From Warburgia ugandensis (Eukaryota; Streptophyta; Magnoliopsida; Canellales; Canellaceae), in NCBI GenBank assembly GCA_035236585.1, contig CP141132.1, positions 25,069,445-25,133,444 of the forward strand: a stretch of DNA of 64,000 nucleotides. Reading direction: 5' to 3'. The notes beneath the pieces are model-generated. The model saw only the letters and a program-made list of their open reading frames with translations, did no database searches and was not told the origin of the DNA. Shown one piece after another: positions 59,774 through 64,000 of this stretch (the stretch's first letter is position 1; each line of letters opens with the position of its first letter). The translations under genes and the position numbers were made by a program.

Positions 59774-62700
59774 TGTGATGACCTGGGTTTTTGTAACACA
59801 TTTTTCAAAGGTAAGGCCCTTAATAGTAAAAAAAATTTGCAAAATAAAGCAGCTTAAATTCTTTTCTTTAAAACTTGTTTTGAAAAACCCAAGTCATCAC
59901 TTCATACATAACATAAGTAAAACTTTTGTACAAGATAAAATTCCATTGAAGGAATACATTTTTATTAAATTCCAGAATCTATCCGTGGTTCACAGTACAG
60001 CCCAATATCAGTACAATACTTATCCAAATTATATAATCCAAACTTCAAACCTCACCATATAGTAAAAATTCTTAATACAATACAATGCTCTCAAATAAAA
60101 AATACATGTCTTCAAGGGATATACCCTGATCGATTATTCTTCCAAATCTTCTTGAGTCTTGAGCTCCTAATTCTTCTTCTCTGTATCTGAGATATTGTAA
60201 ATATTAAAACATTTATAATATCTCAGCAAGCTACGCTTAGTAGGGGATTCAAGAAGCATAATAATTTGACAATATAATCCTAATACTTCATAATCCCATT
60301 ATTCATACTCATGGAGCAATCTCTTTACTTTGTTATATATGTACATCCTTACATATGTATACAGTATACTATGTATAAATATATACATATGGTCAAAACC
60401 ATGAAAAATAGTTAATTTCTCAAAACATAATCATATCTAGCTTATGCTGAGTTGATAAATCATCCAAACACTACTGGAAATACTCCCTCATTTGGGTAGC
60501 ATCGGTAATCCATGATTACTTGGCATCTCATCATGCCATATCATGAGGCATTTCACTATGCCATGCATCATAATGCAAAAATACTCAAAGGACTACTATG
60601 CATGCAATCAAAATCCATACCAACGCACCTGAATAACTGCTCAATAATCCACCTATACCATTCTCAGTGGAAATCACAATATCCATGTCCATATGGGGAG
60701 AACCATGGCTATCACAGTGGTGGCCTACCCATAATTGCCCCACGGTACTTTTAGCCTCATTTAGGCTTGTATCCATATAATAACAAGATTCAGAGAGCGG
60801 GTGGCCAAACCCTACTAACTCTCGTACTATAGCATCCCAAGGACCATGCCTATTTAAAACAAAACCACATGCCTCCATGCTTGTATGTAAAGTAATTCTC
60901 ATATGTATCAGATGATCTATCTATTTACTTAAGGCTCGAATATCTTCAAGTTCCATATTCACTTAGAGTCTATTCCTCAATTCTACTTAACCATTTCATA
61001 TGTGTTTTGGTTGGATCATAAGGGTTTTCAATGGGTTTTATACAAGTATTTACATTATACTTGTCAACATTTCTAGACATATGATCATGTATACAACATG
61101 TACTTCTCATGTAGATGCATTCATAAAATCGTCCTACCTTCAAGTAGTGATCCACCTCTTCAAATCTTCCCTGATTTTGACTGACGTATGTAATCTGTAA
61201 ATCCATATATACTGTCAATATATTTATACAATCTGAATAATCCTATAGTTTTAATCCTATCTATATTCTTTATTTAATCTTGTCCTTTGATATAAAGGAT
61301 TTAGATCTTTTGTCCTATCATGATCTATCTTCCTCAGATAATGTTTATCATATTGATCAAGAGATCTAACAGTTAGAATGATCTTCTAATCTTTCAAATC
61401 TATGTATTTTCTATTCTAAGTCTTTGTGTATTCCTTTCTTTGATCTTGATCTTTCATAGATCCTTTGATCTACAATTTATACTTGTTGATAAAGATCAAG
61501 GGCTTAGATCTTCTATCATCTTGTTCTTCTTTGATCTAAGTTCAGTTGTTTAGTCATCCCTAAGGAGGATGATATTAGTTCTCTTCCTTGAATCATAATT
61601 GATCAAGGGTTCAAATCTTCTATTTGATCTAAGATCTTCTATTTTATCTAAGATCTTCTATTCTATTTTATCTAAGTTGCAAGAAATATATATATCATCA
61701 TCAAGAAGTTTTTTTTTTTATTGTTCTTGATCATTCAAGATCCAATGGATCTTGTTTGATCATCCTTATCTTACTTACAATTTTTATTAGGGTTAGATAA
61801 TTTACTAACCTTTTATGCCCTTATTATTATTATTCAACCAATTAATGTTTTATTGGTTGAAGATAACTTATTTTAACCTAAGTCTAGACTACTCCTCTTA
61901 TTTCCAATTGGCTAAGGCTTACTAGTGGAATGGGTGAACACAAAGTGGTTACTTCAATCCTCATGTAATGAGGCATTTAGACCTCACAAACGTCAACGAA
62001 AGGTAGGGGAAGAGTGAGGCTCTATTAGAAAACCCCCTTAACTACCATGTTCAACATTCACGAGAGTGACCTTAACTCAACCTTTCATAAGGGTCCTATG
62101 AGCATGTTAACCATAAGTACTCTTTCTAATTGATTTTAATTAAGTCCATGAATATTTAAAATGTCATTCATGGGGTTTATTATTCTCCTAGTTTGAGCTA
62201 AGGATTTGATTATCCTTATATTGTCCTACTAACTATAGCCCTTATTAATATTAAGTCCAAGTCATTCACTCATCTTAATTGTCCATGAATCTCTATATTT
62301 CATTAGATTTCATTTATGGCTATTTATGAATATTAAGACGTAACCACTAATCAAACAATTATATCTACTAATAAAATTTAAATCATAAACTTTAAAGTAG
62401 AAATCTAATATAATTTTAACAATATTTTTCACTAACATGCTTCCTTTGTAACTTAACTTAATGAAATGAAACTATACTTAAACTAGCATGCTCCTAAGTT
62501 ATAAAATACATAAAATTTTACTACTAGTCTCATGGAATCATGCTTAAACTTCAAATGTAAACTAACATGGCCCTATGATAATTAAATCAATCAACCTAAT
62601 ATAGCAATCTAATAACATATAGAACATAGCTTGCTAAAATTTAAGAATTACACTATCATGCTTTATAACATAATTCACATTTACAATACTATTATCAAAT

Positions 62701-64000
62701 AAAAGACAATGAAACTAATTATATTAAGATTATTAGAAACCTTTACTTATGATCCAACCATTAGATCTTAGATCTTTTCCTTTTAATCAAGGGTTTTAAT
62801 TAATTTTAGGGCTTTTACTCCATTAAGGTCTAAAGATCATATCCCTTTGTTTTTGTCACATTTAATCCATGATCTCAATAGATTCCATCATAATATCATT
62901 CATTCAATCCATCCCAAGGGTCTAATCATACTTGATCTTATTGATCAAGTGGGTCCCTTTGTATTTTTAGGATTTTTCTACCATAAAGGGTAGATCCCTC
63001 AATTTATCTTAGATTCGTCCTAATAAGTCATGGATATCACTTTATTTCAATATTATATCATCAATAAATCAGATCCCCAAAAACTGATCATCTTTGAACT
63101 TGAAGATCATGAAAATTAGAAGCTTAGTTCATAAATATAGAAAGTTCCATGAAGAATTTTCTAAGTGTTAGGATTTCAAAACAAAATAGAAGTTATAAGC
63201 TTTACATAGCTGTTTTCAATCTCAATTTGGAGTTCAAATGACTCCACAATTGAACTGTGAAGTTTACAATTGTTCCTAGGGTCCAGATTTGATCTGGTCG
63301 GGCAAAGCGATTACCGCGTGCCCCTCACTTGGACAGACGCATAATGTGCTCCCTAGGGATTGGTGCTATTGCACAGAGACACTCTTGCAGGGCGCATCTC
63401 CGTATGGCGTTTCGCAACGTATCCCCCAATCCCGATTTGATTTGGGAGATCAGACAGTCTGTTTTAGACCATCCAATCAATCCTCTTAAATCAAAGGCTC
63501 AAAACTCTATAAAATTTCTTGAAACCTCTACCCTAGGGGTTTTTGGACCCTTTTGGAGTGATTGGACTACTCAGATTTTCCATCTCAACCCTCCATCATC
63601 TAGAATTTAAGGGTTTTGGTCCTTACTTTTTTTTATAAATTTTAACCTAAAACTGATTACAAAAAAATAAAAACTACATAAAACAACATGAAATAAGTAT
63701 AGGAAGTGTTTCCACCTACTTGATTAGGGAAACAACATGGATTTGAAGCCCACTTTGAAATAAATACCCTTTGAGAATAAGATAGCCCAATAGTCCCTTG
63801 TTTTGTAATATCTTGTTGATTGCACTGTTGGATCTTGAAATTGATTTTGGGGTTTTGTAGATAAGGTAGTCTAGGATTGTATGGATGGTGCGATTTGTGA
63901 GATTCAATTTGGAACAGAGTGCCTAATTGAATTTAGGTCTCTTGTTCCAATTAGAGAGAGGAAAGAGAAAATACAAGGGAGATTTTTGGGAGTTTTGGAA
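59774..64000 (-). mobile_element. LTR of family C, inverted, runs off the window
   Basis: TGTGATGACCTGGG is the complement of the LTR end. It matches the C segment 16083-17904 in reverse and the inverted copy at 44064. Near 63915-63960, CTAATTGAATTTAGGTCTC and TCTCTAATTGGAAC correspond to the forward C sequence just before 7417. About 730 bp of LTR start should lie beyond 64000, giving a total near 4.9 kb. The hairpin lies at 60187-60226. No gene is seen. Confidence 0.78.

Overview
This window is repeat-dominated nuclear DNA from a land plant, most likely a flowering plant with a large genome. The evidence is a land-plant RTE-type LINE, Tekay/Del-like Ty3/gypsy remnants with multi-kilobase LTRs, an Athila/Tat-like element, and decayed fragments of plant housekeeping genes (RAPTOR, mitochondrial ATP synthase beta, a NIPA-type magnesium transporter). 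I see no intact host gene, no rRNA or tRNA gene and no CRISPR array. The species cannot be told from the sequence.

Layout 1 (930-21073), a five-level nest. A complete RTE LINE (about 3.45 kb of its own sequence, imperfect 17-bp target duplication) is split inside its reverse transcriptase by a solo LTR, family A (TSD ACTAT). That LTR is split by a family C LTR (TSD GCACC). The C LTR holds a solo LTR, family D (TSD AAATT), and a deleted pair of A-like gypsy elements. The pair consists of an inverted one (13297-16082 LTR, PBS, RT remnant) and, inside it, a forward one (integrase end, PPT, 3' LTR at 8409-11188). Removing the inserts restores the LINE frame exactly.

Layout 2 (21091-25470). Two direct copies of a roughly 0.5-0.6 kb repeat flank an antisense 5' fragment of a second RTE LINE. 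One copy carries a 134-bp (TC)n(AC)n microsatellite. An LTR-like tail follows.

Layout 3 (25476-43371). A decayed gypsy RT/RNase H gene is split by an Athila/Tat-like element with 5' LTR, Asp-type PBS, internal region, PPT and 3' LTR (TSD ACTAC). Its 5' LTR holds another solo LTR of the A/D group (TSD GATTT). Its 3' LTR is interrupted at 36436-41230. That insert carries a B-like LTR start, then a chimera of three host gene pieces (RAPTOR, ATP synthase beta, NIPA), then the 3' end of a second Athila-like element. This chimera is the most unusual object in the window.

Layout 4 (43372-64000). An inverted C LTR comes first. It is followed by a second Athila-like element (LTR 49092-51742 plus internal DNA) that is interrupted by a solo family B LTR of 3744 bp (TSD ATAGT). 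After that come a truncated forward C-like LTR, a stray piece of Athila internal DNA, and another inverted C LTR that runs off the window.

The parts interact as a record of insertions, not as a pathway. Insertion order can be read from which element interrupts which. Unexplained structure includes tandem hairpins in the LINE 5' region, hairpins and splice-site-like signals shared between LTR families, and minisatellites of variable copy number inside LTRs.
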